DNA of 64,000 nucleotides from Desulfolutivibrio sulfodismutans DSM 3696 (GTDB lineage Bacteria; Desulfobacterota; Desulfovibrionia; Desulfovibrionales; Desulfovibrionaceae). The position numbers were made by a program, and so were the translations under genes. The notes beneath the pieces were generated by a model. That model did not search any database and was not told the DNA's origin. It saw only the letters and a program-made list of their open reading frames with translations. Each line of letters opens with the position of its first letter. The first letter of the stretch is position 1. The stretch lies in contig NZ_CP045504.1 in assembly GCF_013376455.1 (NCBI RefSeq), positions 3,121,001-3,185,000 on the forward strand, written 5' to 3'. Shown in pieces: positions 16,982 to 26,473 of this stretch.

Positions 16982-17245
16982 TTACGGGATGAGGTATCCC
17001 CCGCGCCGCAGGCCCTCTTCCAGGGCCGCGCAGGCCCCGGGAAATCCCGCCGTGTTGTCGCGCAGCGCCCGGCGGTGCGCCGCGTCAAGCCGGGCCAGGA
17101 TCGTGCCGATGTCGTGCAGGGCCTCGATGGCCCGCTGCATGGGCGCGGCCTGGAAAAAGCTCCGGGGCATGGCCTCGGGATGGTCCGCCGCATAGCGGGT
17201 GGAGCGGTACCAGCGGTAGGCGTCCACGGCCCGTAGAAACTGCAT
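16982..17245 (-). CDS. Small helical phage protein, 87 aa
   Basis: The product starts MQFLRAVDAYRWYRSTRYAA. It is helical, with several Arg and aromatic residues, and ends in GGYLIP. It lies between the FmdB-like and scaffold genes. The size and composition could suit a minor head protein or a DNA-binding factor, but no family is recognised. Confidence 0.55.
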   Translation of the reverse strand: MQFLRAVDAYRWYRSTRYAADHPEAMPRSFFQAAPMQRAIEALHDIGTILARLDAAHRRALRDNTAGFPGACAALEEGLRRGGYLIP

Positions 17246-17286
17246 GTGTCCTCCTTGCGTCCTTCCCTGGTTCGTCGCGCCGGGCG

Positions 17287-17670
17287 CTACGCCGCGCACA
17301 ACCGTCTGGCGGCGAATCGGGCCAGGGCCTCCCGGCGCGCCGTTTCGCAGGCCGCGTAGGCGGCGTCCTGGCGACGGATTCCCTCGCCCGGCTCCAGGGG
17401 CCGCAGTTTTTCTCCGCGCATCCAGGCCCGGTAGGCGGCCCGGGACGGGTCGGCCAGAAAGGCCTGCACATGGGGGGCGGGGTTGTCCTTGTCCACCACC
17501 CGGGTCACGGAGGCGATCCAGTCCGCGTCGGCCCGGTATCCCCGGCCCACGGACACAAGCCGCCTCACCTGGCCGCCGCATCCCGGGCAGGCCGGGTCCG
17601 GGCCGTGCGGGGGGCACAGGTCTTCGAAGACCTCCCCGCAGGCGGGGCAGAAAAAGTCATAAAGCGGCAT
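17287..17670 (-). CDS. FmdB-like zinc-ribbon protein
   Basis: The 127-residue protein starts MPLYDFFCPACGEVFEDLCP. Cys8/Cys11 and Cys28/Cys31 form a zinc ribbon of the FmdB/CxxC regulatory family. A ~90-residue helical tail ends in ARRLCAA. The MPLYDF start is the hallmark of that family. Members are often annotated as putative regulators, and copies also occur in phage head modules; its task here is unknown. Confidence 0.75.
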   Translation of the reverse strand: MPLYDFFCPACGEVFEDLCPPHGPDPACPGCGGQVRRLVSVGRGYRADADWIASVTRVVDKDNPAPHVQAFLADPSRAAYRAWMRGEKLRPLEPGEGIRRQDAAYAACETARREALARFAARRLCAA

Positions 17671-17701
17671 GGGCGTGTCTCCTGGCGCTGAGGTTGCCGG
17701 T

Positions 17702-19573
17702 TTATCCGGCCTGGACCGGGACCGGAAGCGCACCTCCGTCCCGCTTTCCGACCAAGTCCGTTACGCCTGTCGTGACGGGCGTCTTCGGGGTGGCCGGGAC
17801 AAGACGCGCGGCGGCAGCGACCGTGGCAGCGTCCGTTGCCGCCTTCGGGGCCGCTTTTGGCGAGGTCGCCGCGGGGGGGGGCGTCATTCCCTCCAGGCGT
17901 CCCAAAAGGGCCTCCCGGCCGGACCAGTCGAGCTTTTCCAGCAGGTCGCGGCGGTCGATGGCCCCCATCTCGTAAAGGGCCAGGGCCTCCTCGCGCTGCT
18001 GCACCCGGGACACGGGCATGGTGGACCCGGACACCACCGAAAGCCGGGCCGGAACCCGCAAGAAGGCCCCGCGCACGGGCATGGCCGCCGGGCCTGCGTC
18101 CGTGGCGAAGGTGATCCAGCGGTCCTCGCCGTACCAGTTCTGGGCGTGGCTCAAAAACATGCGGCCGCGCTCGCGGATCAGCCTCGAATAGTTGCGGATC
18201 TTGCCGCGCATCATGGTCGCGGCCTGCTCTAAAAGGGCGGCGATGGCCTTGTGGGCGATGACCGGCTTGGCGCTGTCCACGGCCTGTTCCAACTCGTGCG
18301 AGCCCGCCACCTGGAGAAAAAGCTCCTTGTAGATGCCGAGGACCATCTCGATGTCCTTGGTGTTGTTGGCGAACTCCAGATAGCGGATGCCGCCTGCGGC
18401 GGTCTGGGAGGCGGGATTGATGATGCCCAGGCGGTTGTTGAAGGCCGCGTTGGCCACCCCCGAGTCCCGGGGGTTGATGATCTTGGGCCGGGCGCAACGG
18501 TCCTTGTGGTAGGTGAGCTGGGACAGGCACTTGTTGATCTCCATCTGGAGATTCTCCAACTGCTCGAAGTCGGACGCGCCCCACAGGCTGGCCGGATCGG
18601 TGACGGAGTTGGCCACGATGAAGGGGAACTTGTCGAAGAGGTAGGTCCGGGCCGCCTCCTCCGGGGTGAGGTGCGGGTTGACGCAGGGGTTGCCCCGGTC
18701 GGAGAGCACCAGGTCGCCGCCGCTGCACACCGTGACGCATCGGATGCCGCCGGGATAGCGCGGCCGGTCGCCGTCCGTGGAGAAGTCGCGCACCCAGCAC
18801 TCGCAGACCACGGCCTCGTCGTCGGGCAGTCGGCTTTTTCCGGCCAGGCCGAACACCGCCCCGGCCACCTCGCCCGCCCGGGCCAGAAATCCCCGGCGTC
18901 CGGCCTCGCCCCGGGCCGCCTCCCGCCGGGGGTCGAGAAGCTCCCCCAGAAGGTCGGCGTCGCTTCGGGCCAGGCGGCCCGTGTCCGGCCAGCGTCGGGC
19001 GATCTCCCGCAGGCTTAAGGGTTCGAGGTGAAATACGGCCGCCGCATCCTGCACGTCCAGGCAGCGCGGCGGATAGACCGCGAAGCGGAAGGGATCGACC
19101 ACCACGGTGCGCACCTCGCCCAGGCCGTATTCCAGGTCCGGGTCGAAGACGACCTTTTCCACGGCCACGCCGTAGGTCTCGCCGTGTATGACCGATTTTT
19201 CCAGCACGGCCTGCTGTTCCTGTTCGATCCACCAGTGCCGGGCCAGGCGCTCCATGGTCAAAAAGACGTCCGCATCCCCGCCGTCGCCCACCCGGGTGAC
19301 GTTGAAGGTGGGGCTGTTGTCGGTGAGGGTATTGACCGTGCGTTGCCGGTGCATGTGCAGGAGGTTGGCGCTGGACAGGGGCACGCCGGTCGGGCTGACG
19401 CCCTTCCAGGGCCGGTTGCGGCCCAGGCGGTAGTACCTGGCCCACATGTCGTGCAGCCCGGCGTCGGCCTTGTCCCGCACGGCCTGGTGCAGGAGGTCGA
19501 AGACCCGGCGGCCCACGGCGCGGGGATCGGTCGCGGGGGGCAGGAGTTGGTCGGGCTGGGCGCGATCAGGCAT
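17702..19573 (-). CDS. P22-like portal protein
   Basis: The 623-residue protein would form the dodecameric DNA gate of the capsid. The N-terminal part (MWARYYRLGRNRPW, LSSANLLHMHRQRTVNTLTD), the helical stem region (SDFEQLENLQMEINKCLSQL), the wing (NNRLGIINPASQTAAGGIRY) and the long C-terminal helix match P22-type portals as I remember them. The ATG at 19573 is chosen because it overlaps the end of the preceding gene by eight bases. Residues from about 580 to the end are low-complexity Ala/Pro/Thr. Upstream, where a terminase normally sits, only a small zinc-ribbon gene is found. Confidence 0.85.
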   Translation of the reverse strand: MPDRAQPDQLLPPATDPRAVGRRVFDLLHQAVRDKADAGLHDMWARYYRLGRNRPWKGVSPTGVPLSSANLLHMHRQRTVNTLTDNSPTFNVTRVGDGGDADVFLTMERLARHWWIEQEQQAVLEKSVIHGETYGVAVEKVVFDPDLEYGLGEVRTVVVDPFRFAVYPPRCLDVQDAAAVFHLEPLSLREIARRWPDTGRLARSDADLLGELLDPRREAARGEAGRRGFLARAGEVAGAVFGLAGKSRLPDDEAVVCECWVRDFSTDGDRPRYPGGIRCVTVCSGGDLVLSDRGNPCVNPHLTPEEAARTYLFDKFPFIVANSVTDPASLWGASDFEQLENLQMEINKCLSQLTYHKDRCARPKIINPRDSGVANAAFNNRLGIINPASQTAAGGIRYLEFANNTKDIEMVLGIYKELFLQVAGSHELEQAVDSAKPVIAHKAIAALLEQAATMMRGKIRNYSRLIRERGRMFLSHAQNWYGEDRWITFATDAGPAAMPVRGAFLRVPARLSVVSGSTMPVSRVQQREEALALYEMGAIDRRDLLEKLDWSGREALLGRLEGMTPPPAATSPKAAPKAATDAATVAAAARLVPATPKTPVTTGVTDLVGKRDGGALPVPVQAG

Positions 19574-19943
19574 GGGCCACGCCCCTGGCGTCGGCGGTGC
19601 GGCCCGGGCGGCCGCCGTGGCCAATCCGGCCCGCTTTGCCCGTTTTGCCCATACCGCCCGGTCGGAGATTCAGGGGTGCTTCGGCCGCCCCCTCGGCCAC
19701 GAAATAACCTTCCGGGGTGAGGAGCCGGTCCATGCGGCAGGCCTCGGGCCGGTCCAGGTCGTGCCCCACGGCCCGCCTCCCGCAGATGGGGCACAGCAGG
19801 GCCTCAAACGGGGCGTCCGGGGCGAAGGGCGGCGTAAATCCCGGCCCCAGGGGGCCGAACATGGCCCCGGAAAGCGGGGCATGCACCGCGCCGGGGTCGC
19901 AGGAGCCGATATCCGAAAAGCACATCTCGCAGCGCACGATCAT
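19566..19943 (-). CDS. First gene of the particle block: zinc-ribbon protein
   Basis: The 125-residue product starts MIVRCEMCFSDIGSCDPGAV. Cys5/Cys8 and Cys51/Cys54 (CPIC) form a probable zinc ribbon. The C-terminal half is Gly-rich and basic. It opens the operon and overlaps the portal gene by eight bases. DNA or protein binding is likely from the fold, but no specific job can be read. The start follows a GGAGG ribosome site (19948-19952). Confidence 0.65.
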   Translation of the reverse strand: MIVRCEMCFSDIGSCDPGAVHAPLSGAMFGPLGPGFTPPFAPDAPFEALLCPICGRRAVGHDLDRPEACRMDRLLTPEGYFVAEGAAEAPLNLRPGGMGKTGKAGRIGHGGRPGRTADARGVAHA

Positions 19944-20038
19944 GGCGTCCTCCGTGGTGGGGCGGATTGTCCCGCCGTCCATGAATCCCACCAGACCATG
20001 GGAAACGGACACGCGCCCGCCCGTGCCTGTCCGGGACG

Positions 20039-20063
20039 AAAAAATGCCCGGGATGTTCCGGGC
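20039..20063 (-). terminator. Second terminator after alaS
   Basis: On the minus strand GCCCGG (20058-20063) and CCGGGC (20046-20051) form a stem, followed by ATTTTTTC. It lies just after the main alaS terminator and before the particle block. Confidence 0.6.
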
Positions 20064-20087
20064 CGGGTGCAGCATGGTGCAAGATCA

Positions 20088-20123
20088 AAAAAATGGCGCG
20101 CCGACCGGTTGGGTCGGCGCGCC
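20088..20123 (-). terminator. alaS: alaS intrinsic terminator
   Basis: A perfect 12-bp GC stem, GGCGCGCCGACC paired with GGTCGGCGCGCC, around a five-base loop is followed on the minus strand by ATTTTTTTG. It lies 30 bases beyond the alaS stop. With the next hairpin it should insulate the phage-like block from alaS transcription, so that block probably has its own promoter at about 19944-20038. I see no convincing -35/-10 there. Confidence 0.85.
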
Positions 20124-20152
20124 GGGAAGGGGCGTCTGTGTTGAGGGAGGGA

Positions 20153-22795
20153 TCAGGAGGCCAGCAGGCCTTTGAGAACGTCGAAGGCCTCTTCGATGCC
20201 TTCGGGCCTGGTCCCCCCGGCCTGGGCCAGGTCGGGGCGGCCGCCGCCGCTGCCCTCGATGGGCGCGGACACGGCCTTGATCAGCGCCGGGGCGGTGAAC
20301 CGGCCGTGCAAATCCTTGGTCACGGACAAAATGAGCGCCACCTTGCCGTCCTCCTGGGGGGAGGCCAGACAGATCACTCCGGAGGGCAGCTTGGAGCGCA
20401 GGTCGTCCATGGAGTCGCGCAGGGCCTTGATGTTGACCCCGGGAAGGCGGGCCGTGAGCACCCTGACCCCGGCCACCTCGGCGATTTCGTCCATGAGGCT
20501 CTTGCCGCCGCCTGCGGCCAGCTTCCCGGCCATCTGCTCCTTTTCCTTGGTCAAAAGCTTGATGTCGTCAAAGAGCTTTTTGATGCGCCCGGCCATGTCC
20601 CCGGGCTTGGTTTTGAGGGCCTTAAGGCCCTGCTCGTATTCGGCCTGCATGGTCCGGACATGCTCCAGGGCGTTTACGCCGGTCACGGCCTCAATGCGCC
20701 GCACCCCGGCCGCCACCCCTGCCTCGGACAAAATCAGGAAGCTTCCGGCCTGGCCAGTGGAGGACAGATGCGTGCCGCCGCACAGCTCCATGGACACCCC
20801 CGGCACCTCGATGACCCGCACCTCGTCGCCGTATTTCTCGCCGAAAAGGGCCGTGGCCCCGCGGGAGCGGGCGGCGTCCAGGGACATGGTCTCCCGGGTG
20901 ACCGGGAGGGCCGCCAGGATGGCCGCATTGACCTCGTCCTCGACGCGGCGCGACTCGTCGGCCGACAGGGCGGCCATGTGGGTGAAGTCGAAGCGCAGGC
21001 GTTGTGGGGTGACCAGGGAACCGGCCTGGTTGACGTGGCCGCCCAGCACGTTTTTCAAGGCCGCGTGCAAAAGATGCGTGCAGGTATGGTTGCGGGCCGT
21101 GGCCAGACGCGTTTTTTCGTCCACGCGAAGCTCGGCCTCCTGGTCCAGGAGCAGTTCGCCCTTGGCCACGGTCACATGGTGGGCGGTCAGGTCCGTCCCG
21201 GCCTTGAGGGTGGCCGTGACCTCCGCCTGCCCGGTCAGGGTCTCCACCTGTCCGATGTCGCCGGACTGGCCGCCGGATTCGCCGTAAAAGGGAGTGGTTC
21301 CAAAGACGGCAAAGCCGGATTGCCCCTCGATCAACCGCTCCACGGCCTGACCTTCGGCGGAAATCAGGGCCACCACCCGGCTTTGGGCGGTGAGCGTGTC
21401 ATAGCCCACGAAGCGGGACTTGAGCCCGGATTCGAGCAGTTCCAGGAAGAGCACGGCCGGGTCGGTCTCGCCCGAACCCTTCCAGGCCTTTTTGGCCCGG
21501 GCCTTCTGCTCGTTCATGCATATCGTGTAGGCGGCCTCGTCCACGGTGACGCCGCGCTTTCCGGCCACGTCGTTTATGATGTCCAGGGGGAACCCGTAGG
21601 TGTCGTAGAGCCGGAACGCGGCCGCGCCGGACAGCACCGTGTCGCCCGTGGCGGCCAGGGCGTCGAGCTCCTCGGAGAGGATGCCCAGGCCCTTGTCCAG
21701 GGTGGCGGCGAAGCGTTCCTCCTCCTCGCGCACCACCCGGGCCAGGAACTCCCGGTTGGCGGTCAGTTCCGGATAGGCCTCGCCCATGTGGGTGACCACG
21801 GCCAAAACCACCTCGAACAGGAAGGGCTTGGAGAGCCCGAGCAGTTTCCCGAACCGCAGGGCCCGGCGGATCAGTCGGCGCAGCACGTAGCCCCGGCCCT
21901 CGTTGGAGGGCAGAATGCCGTCGGCCACCAGGAAGGCCACGGCCCGGGAATGGTCGGCGATGACCCGTAGCGCGGTGTCCGTCTCCTCGCCCGCCCGGTA
22001 GGCCACCCCGGCCAGTTCTCCGGCCCGGGCGATGATTTTTTGGAAGAGGTCCGTGTCGTAGTTGGAGTTGACGCCCTGGCAGATGGCCGTGATGCGTTCC
22101 AGGCCCATGCCCGTGTCGATGCTGGGGCGCGGCAGGTTGACGCGGGTTTCCTTGTCGATCTGGTCGTACTGCATGAACACCAGGTTCCAGACCTCAAGAT
22201 ACCGGTCGCAGTCGCAGGAGCCGATGCCGCAGTCCGGGCCGCAGGACATGTGCTCGCCCTGGTCCACCAGGATCTCGGAACAGGGGCCGCAGGGGCCGGT
22301 GTCGCCCATGGACCAGAAATTGTCCTTCTCCCCCAGGCGGTAGATGCGCTCGGAGGGCAGCCCGGCCACCTTCTGCCACAGGCCGAAGGCCTCGTCGTCG
22401 TCGCGGTAGACCGTGGCGTAGAGCCGGGACTTGTCCAGCCCAAGTTCCACGGTCAAAAATTCCCAGGCCATGCGGATGGCCTGCTCCTTGAAGTAGTCGC
22501 CGAAGGAGAAGTTGCCGAGCATCTCGAAAAAGGTGTGGTGTCTGGCGGTGCGGCCCACATTCTCCAAATCGTTGTGCTTGCCGCCCACGCGCAGGCACTT
22601 CTGGGCGGTCACGGCCCGCTTGTAGGGCCGTTTGTCCTGGCCCAGGAAGACCTTCTTGAACTGGACCATACCCGCATTGGTGAAGAGCAGGGAAGGATCC
22701 TCGCGGGGCACCAGGGGGGAGCTTGATACCGGCTGGTGGTCGTTTTGGGCGAAGTAGTCGAGGAACCGGGCGCGAATCTCGCTGGCCGTCATCAT
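20153..22795 (-). CDS. alaS: Alanyl-tRNA synthetase
   Basis: The 880-residue enzyme charges tRNA-Ala. The class II catalytic core is at the N terminus ([40 protein letters not shown]). The editing domain has the zinc motif RNHTCTH and the later CGGTH, and the oligomerisation region is at the C terminus. The length is normal for bacterial AlaS. The start is one of two adjacent ATGs after GGAGG. The gene follows recA on the same strand across 112 bases that contain a G/C hairpin. It is expressed toward the particle block but ends in strong terminators. Confidence 0.97.
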   Translation of the reverse strand: MMTASEIRARFLDYFAQNDHQPVSSSPLVPREDPSLLFTNAGMVQFKKVFLGQDKRPYKRAVTAQKCLRVGGKHNDLENVGRTARHHTFFEMLGNFSFGDYFKEQAIRMAWEFLTVELGLDKSRLYATVYRDDDEAFGLWQKVAGLPSERIYRLGEKDNFWSMGDTGPCGPCSEILVDQGEHMSCGPDCGIGSCDCDRYLEVWNLVFMQYDQIDKETRVNLPRPSIDTGMGLERITAICQGVNSNYDTDLFQKIIARAGELAGVAYRAGEETDTALRVIADHSRAVAFLVADGILPSNEGRGYVLRRLIRRALRFGKLLGLSKPFLFEVVLAVVTHMGEAYPELTANREFLARVVREEEERFAATLDKGLGILSEELDALAATGDTVLSGAAAFRLYDTYGFPLDIINDVAGKRGVTVDEAAYTICMNEQKARAKKAWKGSGETDPAVLFLELLESGLKSRFVGYDTLTAQSRVVALISAEGQAVERLIEGQSGFAVFGTTPFYGESGGQSGDIGQVETLTGQAEVTATLKAGTDLTAHHVTVAKGELLLDQEAELRVDEKTRLATARNHTCTHLLHAALKNVLGGHVNQAGSLVTPQRLRFDFTHMAALSADESRRVEDEVNAAILAALPVTRETMSLDAARSRGATALFGEKYGDEVRVIEVPGVSMELCGGTHLSSTGQAGSFLILSEAGVAAGVRRIEAVTGVNALEHVRTMQAEYEQGLKALKTKPGDMAGRIKKLFDDIKLLTKEKEQMAGKLAAGGGKSLMDEIAEVAGVRVLTARLPGVNIKALRDSMDDLRSKLPSGVICLASPQEDGKVALILSVTKDLHGRFTAPALIKAVSAPIEGSGGGRPDLAQAGGTRPEGIEEAFDVLKGLLAS

Positions 22796-22819
22796 GGGGG
22801 TCTGCCTCCAACACAGGCC

Positions 22820-22840
22820 GGGGGGGACGGCGTCCCCCCC
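22820..22840 (-). promoter_or_regulatory. GC hairpin in the recA-alaS gap
   Basis: Seven G residues followed by A pair with T followed by seven C residues around CGGCG. There is no T tract, so it is not a classical terminator. It is located in the alaS leader and may tune read-through from recA. Confidence 0.4.
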
Positions 22841-22907
22841 GAAGTCCTTGCGCGTGATGGTTAATGTCGTGTGAAACCGCAATCCCGACAGCCGGGGCGG
22901 GTGTGCG

Positions 22908-23978
22908 TTACATGCCGTCGTCGGCCTCATCCGGCAGGGCCGGGACATCCAGGGGCGCTACGGACTCGGACAGCCCCAGATGTTCCATGAGTTTTTGCTC
23001 GACGGTCTGGCGGATGTCGGTGTGCTCCTGCAAAAAGGCCCGCACGTTTTCCCGTCCCTGGCCCAGGCGCTCGCTGCCAAACGCGAACCAGGCCCCGGAT
23101 TTGTCCACGATGCCCGCTTCCACGCCCATGTCGATCAGTTCGCCTTCGCGGGAGATGCCGGTGCCGTAGAGGATGTCGAACTGGGCTTCGCGGAAGGGGG
23201 GGGCCACCTTGTTTTTGACCACCTTGACCCGGCAGCGGTTGCCGTAGCTTTCTTCCTTGTCCTTGAGCGTCTGGATGCGCCGGATGTCCAGGCGGATGCT
23301 GGCGTAGAATTTCAGCGCGTTGCCGCCGGTGGTGGTTTCGGGGCTGCCGTAGCCGGTCATGCCGATCTTCATGCGGATCTGGTTGATGAAGACCACCGAG
23401 GTGCGCGACTTGTGGATGGTGCCGGTGAGCTTGCGCATGGCGTGGGACATGAGCCGGGCCTGTCCGCCCACCTGGGTATCGCCCATGTCGCCCTCCAACT
23501 CGGCCTGGGGGATCAGGGCGGCCACGGAGTCCACCACCACCACGTCCACCGCGCCCGAACGCACCAGCAGGTCGGCGATGTCCAGGGCCTGTTCGCCGTA
23601 GTCGGGCTGGGAGATGAGCAGTTCCTCGGTCTTGACCCCCAGGCGTTTGGCGTAGCTCACGTCCAGGGCGTGTTCGGCGTCGATGAAGGCGGCGGTGCCG
23701 CCCGCCTTCTGGGCCTCGGCGATGATGTGCAGGGCCAGGGTGGTTTTGCCCGAGGATTCGGGGCCGTAGATCTCGGTGATCCGCCCCCGCGGGATGCCGC
23801 CCACGCCCAGGGCCATGTCCAGGCCGATGGAGCCGGTGGGGATGACCGGTATCTTCACATGGGCCGAATCGTCGAGACGCATGACCGAGCCCTGGCCGTA
23901 TTTGCGTTCGATGGTGGTCAGGGCGGTCGCCAGGGCGTCATTTCGCATCGAGTCCGGGGAAATGGTCTTTTTGGCCAT
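22908..23978 (-). CDS. recA: Recombinase RecA
   Basis: The 356-residue protein performs homologous strand exchange and activates the SOS response. Walker A (GPESSGKTT) is at residues 72-80. The core is followed by the DNA-binding loop segments ([20 protein letters not shown]) and the conserved [20 protein letters not shown]. It ends in the usual acidic tail. In the leader, CCGTGGGT and ACCCACGG can pair, with the second copy touching the ribosome site GGAGAT. I saw no clear LexA box. It is divergent from corA with a 291-base gap (23979-24269). Confidence 0.98.
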   Translation of the reverse strand: MAKKTISPDSMRNDALATALTTIERKYGQGSVMRLDDSAHVKIPVIPTGSIGLDMALGVGGIPRGRITEIYGPESSGKTTLALHIIAEAQKAGGTAAFIDAEHALDVSYAKRLGVKTEELLISQPDYGEQALDIADLLVRSGAVDVVVVDSVAALIPQAELEGDMGDTQVGGQARLMSHAMRKLTGTIHKSRTSVVFINQIRMKIGMTGYGSPETTTGGNALKFYASIRLDIRRIQTLKDKEESYGNRCRVKVVKNKVAPPFREAQFDILYGTGISREGELIDMGVEAGIVDKSGAWFAFGSERLGQGRENVRAFLQEHTDIRQTVEQKLMEHLGLSESVAPLDVPALPDEADDGM

Positions 23979-24269
23979 GCGTGATCTCCGTGGGTGGGAA
24001 CGGTTGCCGAAAACCCACGGTAAGTAGCAGAAGCCCCGGCCGGGGGCAACGGGGGGGTGGGGGCGTGGAGCGGGTGAAATGTGACGTTTTCGTCCTCCCG
24101 GCGCAGTGGAAACGCCATAAAAAACAGGGCGTCTTGCTTCCGCCCCGGGCAGGGACTATGGTCCCCCTCCGGGGGGCCGACTGGCATGGCCGGTTCCCCG
24201 CATCGCCAGCGGCAAGCCATGTATCCCGTGGTTTTCGATCATCACCCAGTATGAGAAGCGAGGCGCCCG

Positions 24270-25205
24270 ATGATATCCATCTATAAGCACGCGGGCGGCA
24301 AGCTCGGCGAGATCCGCCAGATCGAGGACGACTGTTGGATCAACGTCGTCAACCCCGGCGAGGCGGAAATCAAGTCCCTGGCCGAGCAGACCGGCGTCCC
24401 CCAGGATTTCCTCACCGACGCCCTGGACGTGGATGAGCGGGCCCGCATCGAGACCGAGGACGGCAGCGTGCTCATCGTGGTGCATACGCCCATGCGCGCC
24501 GCCGACGAGGACGACGACATCCCGTTTCGCACCATCCCCCTGGGCATCATTAAAAAAGACCGGCTGATCATCACCGTGTGCCGCCAGGAAAACGAGATCG
24601 TGCAGCAATTTCTGGAAGGCCGGGTCAAAAACTTCCTGGTCAGCGACCGGGCCCGGTTCATCATCCAGGTGTTTCTCAATACGTCCATCACCTTTTTGCG
24701 CCACCTCAAAGAGATCAACAGGAAGTCGAACCTCCTGGAGGACGACCTGCACAAGTCCATGCAAAATGAGGCGCTCATTCGGCTCGTGAACATTGAAAAA
24801 AGCCTCGTCTACTTCATGACCTCGGTCAAAGCCAATGAGATCGTCATGGCCAGGATCACCAGGGCGGATGTTCTTCGCCTGGATGAACTCGACAAGGATC
24901 TTCTGGACGACGCCATCACCGAAAATCTTCAGGCCATCCACATGACCAAGATATACAGCAACATCTTAAGCGGGTTGATGGACGCCTTCGCCTCCATCAT
25001 CTCCAACAACCTCAACGTGGTCATGAAAGTGCTCACCAGCGTGACCATCATCCTGATGATCCCCAACCTTATCGCCAGCATCTACGGCATGAACGTGGAA
25101 CTGCCTTTTCAGCATTCCATAAACGCCTTCCTCATCGTGGTGGCGACGGGGCTTTGTTTGTCGATTCTGGGGGTCTTGGTGTTTGTGAAAAAGAAGTGGC
25201 TTTAA
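24270..25205 (+). CDS. corA: CorA-family magnesium/cobalt channel
   Basis: The 311-residue inner-membrane protein has a soluble N-terminal domain, a long helix and two C-terminal membrane segments. The signature GMN lies at residues 273-275 (YGMNVELP) at the end of the first segment, and the basic tail is KKKWL. Such channels import Mg2+ and in some cases Co2+ or Ni2+. The length is typical. It stands alone: secF follows after 179 bases containing two hairpins. Confidence 0.93.
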   Translation: MISIYKHAGGKLGEIRQIEDDCWINVVNPGEAEIKSLAEQTGVPQDFLTDALDVDERARIETEDGSVLIVVHTPMRAADEDDDIPFRTIPLGIIKKDRLIITVCRQENEIVQQFLEGRVKNFLVSDRARFIIQVFLNTSITFLRHLKEINRKSNLLEDDLHKSMQNEALIRLVNIEKSLVYFMTSVKANEIVMARITRADVLRLDELDKDLLDDAITENLQAIHMTKIYSNILSGLMDAFASIISNNLNVVMKVLTSVTIILMIPNLIASIYGMNVELPFQHSINAFLIVVATGLCLSILGVLVFVKKKWL

Positions 25206-25341
25206 GGGTCCGGCAGGGAGTCGGCGGCGCTTGACAAGCGGCCGGAAAAAACGGAAGCCTTCGCAGTTTACGGCGGTCTGTCCGCCGCAGGGCTTTTGTG
25301 TTGTGAAGCAAACGCACGACGGACGTCTTTTTGCCGACAGG

Positions 25342-25362
25342 GCCCGGTTGACGGGCTTTTTT
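25342..25362 (+). terminator. Terminator-like hairpin in front of secF
   Basis: GCCCG and CGGGC pair around GTTGA and are followed by TTTTTT. It ends about a dozen bases before the secF ribosome site, so it either ends corA transcripts or acts as an attenuator for secF-tatC. Confidence 0.5.
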
Positions 25363-25384
25363 CCGCGAACGCATGGGGGACAGC

Positions 25385-26473
25385 ATGGGACTTGAGTTGA
25401 TCAGACCTGGAACGCACATCGATTTTCTCAAATATCGCAAGATCGCCTATCTCGTCTCCGCCGTGATCATCCTGGCGGGATTCATCTCCCTGGCGGTCAA
25501 GGGCGGCCCCCGCTACGGCGTGGATTTTGCGGGCGGCCTGACCATCCAGCTCAAGTTCGACAAGCCCGTGGACGTCTCCGACATCCGCAAGGCCATTGAG
25601 CCCGTGGGGCTTGCGGGTTTGGTTGTGCAGCGTTTCGGCCAGGACGCGGACAGCGAATACCTGGTGCGGGCCGCCGAGCAGGACATGTCCCAGGAGGGCA
25701 TCCGCGAGGCCGTGGTCACGGCTATGCAAAAGGCCCTGCCCGATTCCGGATTTACGGTGCAGCGCCTGGAGATGGTCGGTCCCAAGGTGGGCGCGGACCT
25801 GCGCTCCAAGGCCATCGAGGCCGTGTTCTACGCGGTTTTGCTCATCGCCATCTACATCTCCGGCCGCTTCGAGCAACGTTGGATGGCGGCGGGCATCATG
25901 GCCGCCGGGCTGACCAGCGGCGTCTATCTGCTCAACCTGCTGCATGTGCCCACGGGCTATCTCATCCTGGCGGCCATGCTCATCACCATGCTGCTTTGCT
26001 GGTACATGCGGTTGAAATTCGCCTTGGGCGCGGTGGTGGCCGATCTGCATGACGTGTTCATGATCATCGGCATCTTTTCGCTCCTGGACAAGGAATTCGA
26101 CCTGACCACGGTGGCCGCGCTTCTGACCATCCTGGGCTATTCCCTAAACGACACCATCATCGTCTTCGACCGTATCCGGGAAACCATGCACGGCGCGGAC
26201 AAGAAGGAACCGCTGGCGGACATCATCAACCGCAGCATCAACCAGACCCTGACCCGCACCATCCTGACGGCAGGCACCACCCTGGTGGTCACCGTGTGTC
26301 TGTACCTTTTTGGCGGCGCGGTCATCCATGATTTCGCCCTGGCCCTGTTGATCGGCATCGTGGCCGGCACCTATTCCTCCATCTTCATCGCCAGCCCCAT
26401 CCTGCTGGATCTGGGGTCCGGATTCGTGCGCAAGGAACAGGCCCAGGCGACGGCGACGGAGCCCGCCGCGTGA
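25385..26473 (+). CDS. secF: Protein translocase subunit SecF
   Basis: The 362-residue membrane protein of the Sec machinery has six expected membrane segments, the periplasmic first loop, and the RND-type signature (DFAGGLTIQL near the N terminus; ILGYSLNDTIIVFDRIRE in the fourth-segment region). It works with SecD to use the proton gradient in late secretion. SecD is usually encoded just upstream, but here corA is upstream and no secD is in the window. The ATG at 25385 is preferred because GGGGGA precedes it. It overlaps tatC by four bases. Confidence 0.92.
   Translation: MGLELIRPGTHIDFLKYRKIAYLVSAVIILAGFISLAVKGGPRYGVDFAGGLTIQLKFDKPVDVSDIRKAIEPVGLAGLVVQRFGQDADSEYLVRAAEQDMSQEGIREAVVTAMQKALPDSGFTVQRLEMVGPKVGADLRSKAIEAVFYAVLLIAIYISGRFEQRWMAAGIMAAGLTSGVYLLNLLHVPTGYLILAAMLITMLLCWYMRLKFALGAVVADLHDVFMIIGIFSLLDKEFDLTTVAALLTILGYSLNDTIIVFDRIRETMHGADKKEPLADIINRSINQTLTRTILTAGTTLVVTVCLYLFGGAVIHDFALALLIGIVAGTYSSIFIASPILLDLGSGFVRKEQAQATATEPAA

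Noticed and set aside
20039-20152. Integration site next to alaS
   Set aside because: alaS is intact, ends in its own terminator, and no duplicated alaS end or integrase was found.
20093-21970. Long plus-strand frame opposite alaS
   Set aside because: It covers the alaS coding strand in antisense and its product has no recognisable features.
23979-24269. LexA box upstream of recA
   Set aside because: No convincing SOS palindrome was seen. The only inverted repeat is in the leader near the ribosome site.
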